The position numbers and the translations under genes were made by a program. A DNA stretch of 64,000 nt from Sphingomonas_O antarctica (GTDB taxonomy: Bacteria; Pseudomonadota; Alphaproteobacteria; Sphingomonadales; Sphingomonadaceae), in the NCBI RefSeq assembly GCF_965137005.1, contig NZ_CBCRXM010000003.1, positions 62,001 through 126,000 on the forward strand. The letters are read 5' to 3'. Below, one piece after another: positions 8,927 through 17,558 of this stretch. Each line of letters starts with the position of its first letter. The first letter of the stretch is position 1. A model generated the notes under the pieces. It was not told where the DNA came from. It was given only the letters and a program-made list of their open reading frames with translations, and did no database searches.

Positions 8927-10792
8927 CTAATGCAATGTTGCAGGGTCTGATCTAGCACCATCGTGTCGCGAAGAACGCGCTAAAATCTCTTCTTTGAAAG
9001 CTGGCCAGTTTGGGCCCGCTAAGGGCAATATCACCAAAGTGAAAAGCAGTTTTAGCGCATAGGTATGATCTTCGCCGAACATAGCCCCGTAAGCGGTCAA
9101 ACCATGACAAAAGTGGTGTCGTATTTTTGGTCCGGCTTCGTGCTCGAAAAAGTTTTCGATAGCATAGGGCATGGCCTTACCAATCACGCCTTCGAGCGTG
9201 CTCCGATATTCACCAAGAAGCGGACCCAGACCTATCACAGATTCGATGCCGTCTGCTCCAATGCGCGTCTCTGACTCTCCAGCCATCTCTACAATTTGGC
9301 GTAAACCTGCCTCCAAGTATGGGACCAGAGTAGCGACTGCGATTAGGTCATCTCCGTACAAAAATGCTTCAATGCCCCGGGCAAAGATGTGTGTGGCATG
9401 GTAGGGCACGAAAGGCGAAAGACGGCAGATTTCGTACAGAACTTGATACGGAATATCGAAGTTTTTTGTAATTTCAGTTCGTATCGGATCAATGGCGGCT
9501 GCAACCACAATACCGGTTTTCAACAATTCTGCCCGAATAACTTCGTGTCTCAGTCCTTCGGGTGAATCTACGCCCCCGGGTGATTTGGAAACGACGCGAC
9601 CTTTCTGATCGACGCTGGATGTGGCGAACAAGCTCGACAGAGGGTGACGCCTCGATGACTCAATAGCCTCGCGCTCAAGGTCGTCGGGATTTTTTGGTAG
9701 CTCTGTTCGAGCCAGCCGTAAAAGACTTTCAAGCAGGTCGAGCCCCGCAAAGCCCCCAATTATCCGCTGCACCTCGTCAGTCAAATCCATGCTGTGTTCG
9801 ATGACCCCAAACTCCTCGAACATGTGAAGCTGCACGTCCTTGAGCTTTTCGTGCAGGCGTTGCCTAACCTCCCTCACACCTTTGATATTTTGCAAACTGC
9901 TTATCGCCTGTTGCAGCGCCAATCCCTGTAACATCGGGCTACCTTTTGCGGTCTCGCCCTTGGCCTCCAGCACTTCGACAAACTTCAGTGTAGCAACTTT
10001 AACCGCCTCGTCGTCTCGAGATCGACGCGCGCCCCTGATCACCAACTCCTGTGCTGATTCGGCCAAATGAAAGTCAGGTTTAGCAAGCGCCCCTTGAACG
10101 ACGTCGGGCAAGCTGCTGAGAAGTTCTCCTGCTTCACTAAGTCCCAAATCCATCGCAAGATTGCCGAAGCGCACGATCGCGAAGTCCTGTTTCTCAAATG
10201 CAAGTTCCAGGATTTGCAAAAAGCATTGACGGAAGCGATCATTCTCGGACTTTGACCAGCCAGTTGAGCGGGCGATGAGGCCCGCGCGTTGCAAGAACTC
10301 TTGGGCGGAAATTCCCGTCGGTTCCGGCCCGTGGAACCGTTCGGCCCCAGGGCCGTCAACGAGCTTGCCTACCAAATCGAGATAACCGTCAATGGCAACT
10401 CTGGCGCACTCTGCTTGCCGTTTGTCGCGTGACCACACGAGATCTGCGATCCTAGTGCGCAGCGCAACGTTAGATAGGCCAGAAGCAACCTTACTGAGCG
10501 CGACAATTGTATCATCTGCGAGGTCCGAGCCAACTAGTGTTCGACGACCGTCACCGAAGCCCATCCTATTGGAGAATGGCTCCGTTTTATCTGCTGGCCG
10601 GAAGTGAAAAGTGCAGATGTCAGCCATCAACCGATAGACTGCTGCTTGATCGTAACTACCAGATGCCTCTGCTTCCGCACCCGCTTCACGGAAGGCCTTC
10701 TCGAAATCGTCAGTATCTACGCAGGCAGATTCTAAAATTGGCGATTCAATGTCAGCCGATAAAATCACTTCGGGTTTGGGAAGTTCGATCAT
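8927..10792 (-). CDS. Large uncharacterised protein with C-terminal DUF4209-like / HEPN-type motif
   Basis: 621 residues, mostly helical, with no signal peptide and no clear membrane span. The last 150 residues resemble DUF4209 proteins: GIEAFLYGDDLIAVATLVPYLEAGLR, then IRHHFCHGL with Arg558 and His563 in an R-x4-H arrangement, the hallmark of HEPN RNase folds. The rest is unrecognised. Base composition is clearly lower in GC than the neighbours and codon choice is more mixed (many AAA, TTT, ATT-type codons), suggesting acquisition by transfer. It stands alone between the ligase and katG. A defence or stress RNase role is possible but unproven. Confidence 0.7.
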   Translation of the reverse strand: MIELPKPEVILSADIESPILESACVDTDDFEKAFREAGAEAEASGSYDQAAVYRLMADICTFHFRPADKTEPFSNRMGFGDGRRTLVGSDLADDTIVALSKVASGLSNVALRTRIADLVWSRDKRQAECARVAIDGYLDLVGKLVDGPGAERFHGPEPTGISAQEFLQRAGLIARSTGWSKSENDRFRQCFLQILELAFEKQDFAIVRFGNLAMDLGLSEAGELLSSLPDVVQGALAKPDFHLAESAQELVIRGARRSRDDEAVKVATLKFVEVLEAKGETAKGSPMLQGLALQQAISSLQNIKGVREVRQRLHEKLKDVQLHMFEEFGVIEHSMDLTDEVQRIIGGFAGLDLLESLLRLARTELPKNPDDLEREAIESSRRHPLSSLFATSSVDQKGRVVSKSPGGVDSPEGLRHEVIRAELLKTGIVVAAAIDPIRTEITKNFDIPYQVLYEICRLSPFVPYHATHIFARGIEAFLYGDDLIAVATLVPYLEAGLRQIVEMAGESETRIGADGIESVIGLGPLLGEYRSTLEGVIGKAMPYAIENFFEHEAGPKIRHHFCHGLTAYGAMFGEDHTYALKLLFTLVILPLAGPNWPAFKEEILARSSRHDGARSDPATLH

Positions 10793-10866
10793 GCTCTGGC
10801 GCTGTCGCCAAAGCTAGTTGAACGCAAGGGCAGGCGGCACCTTCCCATGCACCGCCCGCCCCAACC

Positions 10867-13083
10867 TCAACTCGCGCGTTCGCTTGTCACCGGCTTGCTC
10901 GTGACATCAAACCGGTCGGCGTTCATCACCTTGACCCAGGCCTTGACGAAGTCCTTCACGAACTTTTCCTCATTGCCCGTTTCGGCATAGACTTCCGCCG
11001 TCGCGCGGAGCTGGCTGTTCGATCCGAACACCAGGTCGGTGCGCGTGGCGCGCCATTTTTCGCCCGCGTTGCTGCGGTCGTGGCCGATGAACTGCTGATC
11101 GCTCGACGTGTCGACCAGTTTCCAGAACACTTCATTGTCGAGCAGGTTGACGAAGAAGTCGTTGGTCAGCGCCCCCTTTCGCGTCGTCAGCACACCGTCC
11201 GCAATGTCGCCGTGGTTCACGCCGAGGACGCGCAGGCCGCCGACCAGCACGGTCATTTCCGGCCCGGACAAGCCGAGCAGCGATGCCTTGTCGAGCAGCA
11301 ACTCCTCGGTCTTCACCGTCTGGCTGGTCTTGAGGTAGTTGCGGAACCCGTCGGCCTGCGGCTCCATCCACACGAAGCTGTCGACATCGGTCCAGTCCTG
11401 CGTCGCGTCGCCGCGCCCGCCGGTGAACGGCACGTCGACCGCGTAACCGCCATCCTTCGCCGCTTTCTCGATCGCCGCCGAACCCGCCAGCACAATCGCG
11501 TCGGCGAGCGACATGCCGCCGCGCAGTTCGTTGAGCTTGGCCAGCACCTTGGCCAGTTCGGCCGGCTCGTTGATCGCCCAGTCCTTTTGCGGGGCCAGCG
11601 CGATGCGCGCGCCATTGGCGCCGCCGCGATGGTCCGACTTGCGATAGGTCGAGGCGGACGCCCAGGCGGTCTTGACCAGCTGGCCGATGCTCAGGCCGCT
11701 GGCCAGCACCGCCGATTTGAACGCCGCGACATCGCCGTCCGACGGCGCGGTGCCTGCGGGAACCGGGTCCTGCCAGATCAGCGTTTCTTCGGGGACTTCG
11801 GGGCCGAGGTAGCGGATCTTCGGCCCCATGTCGCGGTGCGTCAGTTTGAACCACGCGCGGGCAAAGGCATCGTCCAGCGCGGACTGATCGGCGTGGAAGC
11901 GTTCCGAAATCGCGCGGAATTCGGGGTCCATCTTCAACGCCATGTCCGCGGTGGTCATCATCGTGGGGACACGCTTCGACGGATCGCGCGCGTCGGGCGC
12001 CATGTCCTCGGGCGCGGCATTGACGGGCTGCCACTGCTGCGCACCCGCGGGCGATTTGACCAGTTCATAGTCGTATTTGAACAGCAGGCGGAAATAATCG
12101 CCGCTCCATTTGGTCGGGTTGTTCGACCACGCGCCTTCGATGCCCGACGTGGTGATGTGGCCCTTGCCGATCTCGTCGCTGTCGGTCAGCCAGCCGAGGC
12201 CCTGCATCTGCAGCGCTTCGGACGCGGGGGATTTGCCGAACGTCTCGCCCGGCTTCGCACCATGCGCCTTGCCGAACGCGTGGCCGCCGGCGGTCAGCGC
12301 GACGGTCTCTTCCGAATTCATCGCCATGCGCAGGAACGTCGCCTTCATGTCGCGCGCCGATGCCAGCGGATCGGGGTTGCCGCCCGGACCTTCGGGATTG
12401 ACGTAGATCAGGCCCATCTGGATCGCGGCGAGCGGGCCTTCGAGTTCCAGCTCTTCCTCCGGAATGATGCGCGTCTTCACGCCCTGATCGACCCACAGTT
12501 CCTCGGTGCCCCAGAAGGTGTCGCCTTCGGACTGGAACACGTCCTTGCGGCCGCCGCCGAAGCCGAACACCGGTCCGCCCATGCTTTCGATCGCGACATT
12601 GCCGGCGAGGATGAACAGATCGGCCCAGCTGATGTGCTTGCCGTATTTGCGCTTGATCGGCCACAACAGGCGGCGCGCCTTGTCGAGGTTGCCGTTGTCG
12701 GGCCAGCTGTTGAGCGGTTCGAAGCGCTGCTGCCCCGAACCCGCGCCGCCGCGGCCATCGGTGACGCGGTACGTGCCCGCGGCGTGCCACGCCATGCGGA
12801 TCATGAACGGGCCGTAATGGCCGTAATCGGCGGGCCACCACGACTTGCTGTCGGTCATCAGCGCGGTCAGATCGGCCTTCAGCGCGTTGTAATCGAGCGC
12901 CTTGAACGCCTCGGCATAATCATACTCCTCGCCCATCGGATCGGGCGACACGCCATGCTGATGCAGCATGTCGACGGGCAGCGCATCGGGCCACCAGTCG
13001 CGATTGGTGCGTCCCAGCAGCGAGCGGGCGACGCCGTGCATCGGGCATTGGGGGGCGGCTTCGCCTGATTCGTAATCGGCCAT
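10867..13083 (-). CDS. katG: Catalase-peroxidase KatG
   Basis: 738 residues, the normal length of bifunctional catalase-peroxidases. The distal haem site is visible in MIRMAWHAAGTYR, the proximal one in ALTAGGHAFGKAHGA, and a second, degenerate peroxidase domain fills the C-terminal half (LVKTAWASASTYRKSDHRGGANGARIAL). It detoxifies hydrogen peroxide in the cytoplasm. It is divergent from oxyR across 88 bases, which fits OxyR control. Confidence 0.97.
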   Translation of the reverse strand: MADYESGEAAPQCPMHGVARSLLGRTNRDWWPDALPVDMLHQHGVSPDPMGEEYDYAEAFKALDYNALKADLTALMTDSKSWWPADYGHYGPFMIRMAWHAAGTYRVTDGRGGAGSGQQRFEPLNSWPDNGNLDKARRLLWPIKRKYGKHISWADLFILAGNVAIESMGGPVFGFGGGRKDVFQSEGDTFWGTEELWVDQGVKTRIIPEEELELEGPLAAIQMGLIYVNPEGPGGNPDPLASARDMKATFLRMAMNSEETVALTAGGHAFGKAHGAKPGETFGKSPASEALQMQGLGWLTDSDEIGKGHITTSGIEGAWSNNPTKWSGDYFRLLFKYDYELVKSPAGAQQWQPVNAAPEDMAPDARDPSKRVPTMMTTADMALKMDPEFRAISERFHADQSALDDAFARAWFKLTHRDMGPKIRYLGPEVPEETLIWQDPVPAGTAPSDGDVAAFKSAVLASGLSIGQLVKTAWASASTYRKSDHRGGANGARIALAPQKDWAINEPAELAKVLAKLNELRGGMSLADAIVLAGSAAIEKAAKDGGYAVDVPFTGGRGDATQDWTDVDSFVWMEPQADGFRNYLKTSQTVKTEELLLDKASLLGLSGPEMTVLVGGLRVLGVNHGDIADGVLTTRKGALTNDFFVNLLDNEVFWKLVDTSSDQQFIGHDRSNAGEKWRATRTDLVFGSNSQLRATAEVYAETGNEEKFVKDFVKAWVKVMNADRFDVTSKPVTSERAS

Positions 13084-13171
13084 GGGATCCTCCGTTGATT
13101 TGCGCCGAGCCTAGGCCCGCAAGCTGATAATCGGAAATGGCGTTTTGTTATGAGTGTGATAGTCTGTGCCT
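13084..13171. promoter_or_regulatory. Divergent katG / oxyR control region
   Basis: This 88-base stretch holds the starts of both genes. It is more AT-rich toward oxyR, with GATAAT near 13121, GTTAT near 13147 and GTGATAG near 13155, which resemble loose OxyR half-sites (ATAG-type). No exact operator spacing could be fixed by eye, so this is a regional call. Confidence 0.45.
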
Positions 13172-14098
13172 ATGCGCAATATCACCGTCCGCCAGCTGCG
13201 TTATGTCGAGGCGCTTGCACGGCTGGGCCATTTCGGGCGCGCCGCCAGCGATTGCGCGGTGTCGCAACCGGCCTTGTCGGTGGCGGTGCGCGAGTTGGAA
13301 GACTCGCTCGGCGCGCCGTTGTTCGAACGCGGGCCGCGCCACGTCCGGTTGAGCGGCTTCGGTGCCGAGTTCGTCCGCCGCACCCGCGCGATCCTGCGCG
13401 ATATCGACGAATTGGAAGACATGGCGCGCGCGTCGCGCGATGCGCTGGCCGGGCAATTGCGGCTGGGCGTAATCCCTACGGTCGCGCCCTACCTTCTCCC
13501 CGCGATCCTCGGCGGATTGGCCGCGACCTATCCGGCGATGGAGGTGAAGGTGCGCGAAACCGTCACCCCGACGCTGATCGCCGATCTATCCGACGGACGG
13601 CTGGACGCGGCGATCCTGGCCTTGCCCGTTCCCGAAACGGCGTTCGACAGCGCCGAAATCCTGACCGAACCCTTTGTCCTCGTACGGCCTGTCGCCGATG
13701 CCGCCGCACCGGTGCCCGCGCGCGACGATTTGCGCGGCATGCGGCTGTTGCTGCTCGAGGAAGGGCATTGTTTCCGCGATCAGGCGCTCAGCTTTTGCGA
13801 CATGCGCGGCGGCGACACGCGCGATGCGCTCGACGGCAGTTCGCTGACCACGATCGTCCAGATGGTCGCCGCGGGGATGGGCGTGACGCTGATCCCCGAA
13901 ATGGCGGTGCCGGTCGAAACGCGGCTGGGCGATGTCGTCGCAGTGCATTTTGCAGATCCTCAGCCGACGCGCACCTTGGGGATGATCTGGCGCCGCACCA
14001 GCCCGCTGGCGCCGCAGCTCGACCAGATGGCCGCGACCGTCCGCGCGGCGGTGCGGCCTTCGACAAAGCCGCGCCGGACGGGCTACAATGCGGCATGA
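13172..14098 (+). CDS. oxyR: OxyR, hydrogen-peroxide-sensing LysR regulator
   Basis: 308 residues from the ATG at 13172; a GTG two codons upstream is an alternative. The N-terminal winged helix contains FGRAASDCAVSQPALSVAVRELE. The regulatory domain has the OxyR redox signature GHCFRDQALSFC, with the two cysteines nine residues apart as in Escherichia coli OxyR (Cys199/Cys208). Oxidation to a disulfide activates transcription of peroxide defence genes; katG lies divergently next to it. The stop codon overlaps the queF start by four bases. Confidence 0.93.
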   Translation: MRNITVRQLRYVEALARLGHFGRAASDCAVSQPALSVAVRELEDSLGAPLFERGPRHVRLSGFGAEFVRRTRAILRDIDELEDMARASRDALAGQLRLGVIPTVAPYLLPAILGGLAATYPAMEVKVRETVTPTLIADLSDGRLDAAILALPVPETAFDSAEILTEPFVLVRPVADAAAPVPARDDLRGMRLLLLEEGHCFRDQALSFCDMRGGDTRDALDGSSLTTIVQMVAAGMGVTLIPEMAVPVETRLGDVVAVHFADPQPTRTLGMIWRRTSPLAPQLDQMAATVRAAVRPSTKPRRTGYNAA

Positions 14099-14541
14099 CC
14101 CCAAAGCACCTCGGCCAGACCTCCGCGCTGCCCGCCTCGCCCGACGAAGCCGCGCTCGACTATGTCCCGAACCCGCGCACCGGACGGCCCTATCTCGTGC
14201 GCTTCACCGCGCCCGAATTCACCTCGCTCTGCCCGGTGACGGCACAGCCCGACTTCGCGCATCTGGTCATCGACTACGCGCCGCGCGAAACGATCGTGGA
14301 GTCGAAATCGCTCAAGCTGTTCCTCGGCAGCTTTCGCAACCACGCGGCGTTTCACGAGGATTGCACCGTGGGCATCGGCGAGCGGCTGTTCGCGGAGATG
14401 CAACCGCACTGGCTGCGTATCGGCGGATATTGGTATCCGCGCGGCGGCATCCCGATCGACGTGTTCTGGCAATCGGGCGAACCGCCGCAAGGATTGTGGC
14501 TGCCCGCGCAGGACGTGCCGGGCTATCGCGGGCGGGGCTAG
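14095..14541 (+). CDS. queF: NADPH-dependent preQ0 reductase QueF
   Basis: 148 residues, the short unimodular QueF type. The catalytic Cys is in FTSLCPVTAQPDF near residue 44, and the NADPH/substrate segment ESKSLKLFLGSFRNHAAFHED follows with the conserved Glu and His. It reduces preQ0 to preQ1 in queuosine tRNA modification. Translation starts within the oxyR stop (ATGA), so it is probably made from the same mRNA although the functions are unrelated. Confidence 0.94.
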   Translation: MTPKHLGQTSALPASPDEAALDYVPNPRTGRPYLVRFTAPEFTSLCPVTAQPDFAHLVIDYAPRETIVESKSLKLFLGSFRNHAAFHEDCTVGIGERLFAEMQPHWLRIGGYWYPRGGIPIDVFWQSGEPPQGLWLPAQDVPGYRGRG

Positions 14542-14912
14542 GCCGCGGCGCCGATCAAACCCTCGACCGAGGCGATGAACCGACCCAGCGTGACCGGCTT
14601 GGTGATATAATCGTTCGCCCCGGCGGCGCGGATCCGCGCTTCGTCGTCCGTGCCGGCAAAGGCGGTCACCGCCATGATCGGCGTCGCGGCCAGCGACCCG
14701 TCCCTGCGGATCGCGTCGGTCAGTTCGATGCCCGTGATGTGCGGCATGCGGATGTCCATGACGATCAGGTCCGGCCGCATGTCCTGCGCCCGCGCCATCA
14801 CTTCGCGGGCGTCGCGTTCCCCTTGCGCCGCATAGCCGTGCGCAGTCAGCAAATCGCAGAACAAGCGCAAATTGAGGTCGTTGTCCTCGACAACCAGTAC
14901 CGTCTTTGCCAC
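14538..14912 (-). CDS. divK: DivK-like single-domain response regulator
   Basis: 124 residues, a bare receiver domain. It starts with GTG at 14912 behind a GGAAGTC ribosome-binding site. Signature residues: VVEDND acidic pocket, phospho-acceptor Asp in DLIVMDIRMP, Thr/Ala in AVTAFAG and Lys in YITKPV. In Caulobacter DivK controls the asymmetric division pathway through CckA/CtrA. The divergent DUF3572 gene beside it is a frequent neighbour of divK in sphingomonads. The 3' end overlaps queF by four bases. Confidence 0.9.
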   Translation of the reverse strand: MAKTVLVVEDNDLNLRLFCDLLTAHGYAAQGERDAREVMARAQDMRPDLIVMDIRMPHITGIELTDAIRRDGSLAATPIMAVTAFAGTDDEARIRAAGANDYITKPVTLGRFIASVEGLIGAAA

Positions 14913-14943
14913 GCGACTTCCTTTATACGACGCAGGATAACGC

Positions 14944-15198
14944 ATGGAATCGAATGAAGCGAGCGCTCTTGTGCTCCAGGCTTTGGTCTGGACGTTGCAG
15001 GATGATCGGCGGGCGCAGCGGTTGCTCGCGCTGACCGGTCTGGAGGCCGATACGCTGCGCGCGCACCTCCATGAAGTCTCGACGCAGCGTGCGGTGATCG
15101 ATTTCCTCGAAGGGCATGAGGCCGATTTGATCGCCTGTGCCGCGGCGCTCGACGTGTCGCCGCTCAAATTGCTCGGCGCGAAGGAGGCGTTGCGATGA
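14944..15198 (+). CDS. DUF3572 family protein
   Basis: 84 residues, small and helical, with the family pattern QALVWTLQDDRRAQRLLALTGLEADTLR and an ending of the type CAAALDVSPLKLLGAKEAL. No function is known. It starts 31 bases from the divergent divK and its stop overlaps the next gene's start by four bases. Confidence 0.85.
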   Translation: MESNEASALVLQALVWTLQDDRRAQRLLALTGLEADTLRAHLHEVSTQRAVIDFLEGHEADLIACAAALDVSPLKLLGAKEALR

Positions 15199-15833
15199 CC
15201 CTTCGACAGGCTCAGGACGGGGGCCGCCCGCTCGTCATTACGGACTGCGACGAAGTGCTGTTGCACATGGTCAGCCATTTCCGCGACTGGCTGGCGGAGG
15301 CGCATGCCGTCGATTTCGCGCTCGACGCCGGGGATTTCGGCAATGCGCTGACCAAGGCGGGCCAGCCGATGGAGCGCGAAGCGGTGTGGCCGTTGCTCAA
15401 CGGCTTCTTCCGCAGCGAAATGCCGCGCCAGACCCTGGTGCCCGGCGCGCGCGAAGCGCTGGCGCGATTGTCCGAACAGGCGGACGTCGTCGTCCTCACC
15501 AATTTGATGGACGAACATCAGGGCGCGCGGGCCGATCAGCTGCGCGCGGTCGGCATCGATTATCCCGTATTCTGCAACCAGGGCGGCAAGGGCGCGCCGG
15601 TCGCGCGGCTGATCGCGGAGTACCGACCGAGCATGGCGGTATTCGTCGACGACCTGCCGCAACATCACGCCTCGGTCGCGCGCGAGGCTCCCGATACGTG
15701 GCGGCTGCACATGATCGCCGAGCCGATACTGGCCGCGCGCATGCCGCCCGCACCCGACGCGCATGCGCGGATCGATGATTGGGCCACGGGTGTGAAGTGG
15801 ATCGAGGCACGGCTGGCGGGCGAGGCGGTTTAG
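15195..15833 (+). CDS. HAD-superfamily hydrolase
   Basis: 212 residues. Motif I is ITDCDEVLLHM (Asp nucleophile plus DxD), motif II VVVLTNLMD and the acidic motif IV FVDDLPQHH. It lacks an obvious large cap. The substrate is unknown, most likely a small phosphate ester. It overlaps the DUF3572 gene by four bases (ATGA), so the two are coupled. A palindromic repeat starts four bases after its stop codon. Confidence 0.82.
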   Translation: MTLRQAQDGGRPLVITDCDEVLLHMVSHFRDWLAEAHAVDFALDAGDFGNALTKAGQPMEREAVWPLLNGFFRSEMPRQTLVPGAREALARLSEQADVVVLTNLMDEHQGARADQLRAVGIDYPVFCNQGGKGAPVARLIAEYRPSMAVFVDDLPQHHASVAREAPDTWRLHMIAEPILAARMPPAPDAHARIDDWATGVKWIEARLAGEAV

Positions 15834-15837
15834 GGCA

Positions 15838-15959
15838 CTCCCCACCCTGGCGCGTCGCGCCTGTCCCTCCCTAAAGGGAGTGACGTCTGTTTCAACACGT
15901 CTCTAGACGTCCCTCCCGCTGGCGGGAGGGACAGGTCGCGCAGCGACCAGGGTGGGGAG
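15838..15959. repeat. Intergenic inverted repeat with CCCTCCC/GGGAGGG stems
   Basis: The outer arms CTCCCCACCCTGG (15838-15850) and CCAGGGTGGGGAG (15947-15959) are perfect inverted copies. Inside lie further hairpins, such as the GCGGGAGGGAC stem near 15915. It fills the space between the convergent HAD and gltX genes and may serve as a bidirectional terminator. A related element lies at 59563-59681. Confidence 0.85.
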
Positions 15960-15968
15960 AGTCGACGA

Positions 15969-17273
15969 CTACGCGCCCATGCCCAACCGCGCCAAAGCCC
16001 GCTCCCGCCCGATCAACGGCAGCAAAGCCGCCATATCCGGCCCATGCTCTTTCCCGGTCAGCGCCAGCCGCAACGGCATGAACAATGCCTTGCCCTTGCG
16101 CCCCGTCGATTCCTTGAGTGCGCCGGTCAGCGCGTGCCACGGATCGCCCGACCAATTGATCGTCGCCGCCACGCGGGCTGCCTCCGCCAGATACTCCGCA
16201 TCGTCCGCCGCGATCGGCGCATCGATCGGACCGGCGATCACCGCCAGCCAGTCGTGCGCGTCGTCGAGCCGCGTCAGATTGGGCCGGATCGCCAGCCACG
16301 TCGCTTCGTCCGTCGCCACCCGGGACGCAACATCCGCAAACGGCAGCGCATGCAGCGTCTTGGCGTTGAGCGCCTGCAATTCCGCCAGATCGAACCGCGC
16401 GGGCGCGCGACCGAACCGTGAAAAATCGATCCCGTCGATCAGCGGCTGGAGCGACACGACCGGCTCGACCGCATCGCTGGTCCCGAGATGCGCGAGCAAT
16501 GCCGCGAGTGCGAGCGGCTCGACGCCGTCGTCGCGCAGCGCGTCGCAATCCACACTGCCCAGGCGCTTGGACAATTTGCCCTCGGTCCCGGTCAACAGCG
16601 CCTCATGCGCGAATTTGGGCGGTTCGGCACCGAGCGCCGCGAACATCTGCAATTGCAGCGCGGTGTTGGAGACATGGTCCTCGCCGCGCACCACCGTCGT
16701 CACGCGCATGTCGACGTCGTCGATCGCGCTGGGCAGCAGATAGAGCCATGAGCCATCGGCACGGCGGATCACCGGGTCACTCAATTTGGCCGGGTCGAAA
16801 TGCTGCGGTCCGCGGATCAGGTCGAGCCACTCGATCGGTGCGGCGTGATCGAGCTTGAAGCGCCAATGCGGCGCAACGCCATCGGGCACCGGCGCATCCG
16901 CCGGCTTGCGCTCGTAGACCGGCGGCAGTCCGCGCCCGAGCAGAACCTTGCGGCGCAAATCCAGCTCTTCGGAGGTTTCGTAACAAGCATAGACCCGCCC
17001 CGCATCGCGCAGCCGGGCGAACTCGCGCTCGTACAGTTCGAAGCGCTTCGACTGGCGTTCCTCACGATCGACGGTCAGTCCGAACCACGCCAGATCGCTG
17101 CGGATCGCGTCGACGAACCGTTCCTCGCTCCGCGTCAGATCGGTGTCGTCGATCCGCAGGACGAACGTCCCGCCATTTTTGCGCGCCCACAGCCAATTGT
17201 GCAGCGCCGCGCGCAAATTGCCGACGTGCAGCCGGCCCGTCGGCGACGGCGCGAAACGGGTTATCTCGGTCAT
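15969..17273 (-). CDS. gltX: Glutamyl-tRNA synthetase
   Basis: 434 residues. The class I signatures are present: the HIGH-type motif in RFAPSPTGRLHVGNLRAAL at the N-terminus and the KMSKS-type motif GKLSKRLGS near residue 240. It lacks the SWIM zinc motif. Alphaproteobacteria often carry two GltX paralogues with different tRNA specificities, and this could be either. Its ATG is embedded in the stop of the HigA-like gene (ATGA at 17270-17273), so an essential enzyme is translated downstream of a toxin-antitoxin remnant. Confidence 0.92.
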   Translation of the reverse strand: MTEITRFAPSPTGRLHVGNLRAALHNWLWARKNGGTFVLRIDDTDLTRSEERFVDAIRSDLAWFGLTVDREERQSKRFELYEREFARLRDAGRVYACYETSEELDLRRKVLLGRGLPPVYERKPADAPVPDGVAPHWRFKLDHAAPIEWLDLIRGPQHFDPAKLSDPVIRRADGSWLYLLPSAIDDVDMRVTTVVRGEDHVSNTALQLQMFAALGAEPPKFAHEALLTGTEGKLSKRLGSVDCDALRDDGVEPLALAALLAHLGTSDAVEPVVSLQPLIDGIDFSRFGRAPARFDLAELQALNAKTLHALPFADVASRVATDEATWLAIRPNLTRLDDAHDWLAVIAGPIDAPIAADDAEYLAEAARVAATINWSGDPWHALTGALKESTGRKGKALFMPLRLALTGKEHGPDMAALLPLIGRERALARLGMGA

Positions 17274-17551
17274 GCAGCGAGTTTTTCGACCGGTCGTCCC
17301 ACCTTGGTTCGAGCTTGCGCCAGTTGATAATTGGTCTGCAAGGTCATCCAGAACCGCGCCGTGCTCACGCCAGCGCTTTCGAGGCTCAGCGCCAGTTCGG
17401 GACTGATTGCCGCCCGTCCATTCAACACGCGCGACAAGGCCACGCGCGACATGCCGAGCTTTTGCGCGGCGACCGTAACGCCGAGGCCGAGCGGCACCAG
17501 CACATCGTCGCGCAGCATCTGACCGGGATGGGGAGGAGTCTTCATCATCAT
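17270..17551 (-). CDS. higA: HigA-family antitoxin (XRE helix-turn-helix)
   Basis: 93 residues from three consecutive ATG codons at 17551-17543, behind a GAGGACAG site. It has the HigA opening PPHPGQMLRDDVLVPLGL and a helix-turn-helix, VAAQKLGMSRVALSRVLNGRAAISPELA. HigA binds and neutralises HigB and represses the operon. Its partner directly upstream is broken by a nonsense codon, so this antitoxin may now be only a repressor. It is coupled to gltX downstream. Confidence 0.9.
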   Translation of the reverse strand: MMMKTPPHPGQMLRDDVLVPLGLGVTVAAQKLGMSRVALSRVLNGRAAISPELALSLESAGVSTARFWMTLQTNYQLAQARTKVGRPVEKLAA

Positions 17552-17558
17552 TCTGTCC

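Noticed and set aside
8927..10792. Genomic island or prophage around the low-GC gene
   Set aside because: Only one gene deviates in composition; no integrase, attachment repeats or tRNA border were found.
11080..13068. 662-codon open frame opposite katG
   Set aside because: Antisense shadow; katG is complete with both haem sites and the shadow has no recognisable protein features.
15838..15959. CRISPR array
   Set aside because: Arms are inverted rather than direct repeats and there are no regular spacers.
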